Positions 62,853 to 64,000 of a stretch of DNA of 64,000 nt are shown one piece after another. The notes below the pieces were generated by a model. It saw only the letters and a list, made by a program, of their open reading frames with translations. It was not told where the DNA came from and made no database searches. This stretch comes from Apiospora phragmitis (taxonomy: Eukaryota > Ascomycota > Sordariomycetes > Amphisphaeriales > Apiosporaceae), in contig JAQQWL010000005.1 of NCBI GenBank assembly GCA_038363925.1, forward strand, positions 4,030,001 to 4,094,000, written 5' to 3'. Every line of letters begins with the position of its first letter. Position 1 is the stretch's first letter. A program made the position numbers and the translations under genes.

Positions 62853-64000
62853 CTTCTCTCTTGGCGTCAGAAGATTTCACAAGAGCACACGGCTAAGCAA
62901 CACCTAGTGATTGTCTTTCGAAATGACGGATAGGAAAGCTTGAACGCACAGCGGACCAACGGCTTTTAAAGATGTCCCGGCACGTCTCTCGCCTATCTTG
63001 CTTATCCCTGCCGCCCTAATTCGTCAAAACATCAGTCCGGCCGATAATGTGCTTCACGTGCCCATGCATCTGCCGTCCGATTTCCTCCAATCGCCATGGG
63101 GACCGCTTGTAGCGGCAGCGGATTGCCTGTTCGCGGTGTGCGGTGTGTTGAGAACGGGCTAGGCCGGCTAGTCGGAGAAGAGAGTTGTCGTATTCTATGG
63201 TAGTAGAGACATGACCTCGTGACGAGATGCAGCGGGTTTTGGCCGGAACCAGAGGTGGAATAAAAGGTTCCGTTGGCCGCGTAGGCTACATTACGAGAGG
63301 GGCTATAGCCGAATGGGGAAGGTAGTAAGGGGAGTAGCGACGCGTTGTTTCTGTAGGATGCATTGAAACAGTAGCATCTTGACTCGAGTCATTGACTCCC
63401 GTTTATGCACTGCACACTTTTGAGTTGTGGCTGTTACGGCGCTTACTGACCCAGTTGCAGCAGTACACCGACATCCCTGGAAGCTTAAGTGCACGTTTTG
63501 GGTTCTCTAGCAAGGTCCTTGCGCGGTACACCGTACGACTGGGCGATTTGTGGATCTTTATTCTCAGATTAATGACGGGTGGCTTATATAGCTGCCCAAC
63601 TCTGACATGTTTCTATCGCAGTGTTCTGTCCATGTTTGGAATACGATCTTTTTTTCGTTATATGATGAAGTCAGGCTCAGCGCGGTGTTAAACCTATATC
63701 CGACTAAAGCCTGCCCGATCCAGTGGGGATGAAAAAGTATATAGCATTCACATCGTAATCATTTGCAGATTGCCGAAGCCTATAGCATACATACATGCCG
63801 TTTAGTGCCATGTCGTAATGTAAACAGGGGCTGGCGTGCTATGCTAGCTATTCATTTTGTGTCTTTATATATAGCACCACAGTGCAACTTTTCTTTTATT
63901 GCTTTCTCTTTCCTAGAATACAGCAATTTATGTGTCACCTGTTACTCTCGATCGTGCAGCATGTCATTTGCTTCGTCGTCGAACACGTTGCAATTGAGTC
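62853..64000. other. Right-edge intergenic region, promoter side of the arabinofuranosidase gene
   Basis: About 1.15 kb upstream of the arabinofuranosidase start, with no recognisable gene. The last 600 bases are AT-rich. A 99-codon ORF at 63392-63691 shows no motif. Confidence 0.5.

Overview
The window is nuclear DNA of a filamentous ascomycete. Genes carry short GT-AG introns (63-166 nt), most with a CTAAC-type branch point close to the acceptor. Coding regions are GC-rich and spacers are long and poorer in GC. The families present (SRPK kinase, Iws1, Brl1/Brr6, STAND/NACHT protein, Zn2Cys6 regulator, GH54 arabinofuranosidase, terpene synthase) fit a Sordariomycete-type plant-biomass or soil fungus. 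Class level is inference; I cannot name the species.

Layout. 1-11 kb: a disrupted unknown protein (-, runs off the left edge), a SET-domain protein (+), a short-chain dehydrogenase with a possible organelle presequence (+), and a SWIRM-domain chromatin protein (-). 11.1-21.7 kb: a 10.6-kb stretch without recognisable genes, whose first 6 kb is packed with the palindrome CAATTG. 21.7-24.8 kb: a NUDIX hydrolase and a METTL21-type methyltransferase (both +). 24.8-29.5 kb: gene-poor, with a 72-nt initiator-tRNA-like Pol III unit whose anticodon loop is altered. 29.5-44.5 kb: housekeeping block with a short orphan exon, SRPK kinase (+), Iws1 elongation factor (-), Brl1/Brr6 nuclear-envelope protein (+) and a Zn2Cys6 transcription factor (-). 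47.4-63 kb: accessory block with a disrupted STAND/NACHT (NLR-like) protein (+), an O-methyltransferase (-), an M24 metallopeptidase (-), a terpene synthase (+), a 48-residue two-exon secreted peptide (-) and a GH54 alpha-L-arabinofuranosidase (-).

A window-wide feature is the number of one-base reading-frame breaks, mostly in or beside homopolymers or GC-rich runs. They occur in nine otherwise well-conserved genes, including Iws1, a broadly conserved elongation factor. Most are probably consensus errors of the assembly. The first gene and the NLR-like gene also carry in-frame stop codons not explained by indels and may be real pseudogenes.

How the genes work together: SRPK, Iws1 and Brl1 are core nuclear functions. 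The O-methyltransferase, M24 peptidase and terpene synthase could be a small terpenoid neighbourhood, but no P450 or transporter is seen, so this is weak. The other genes look like independent units.
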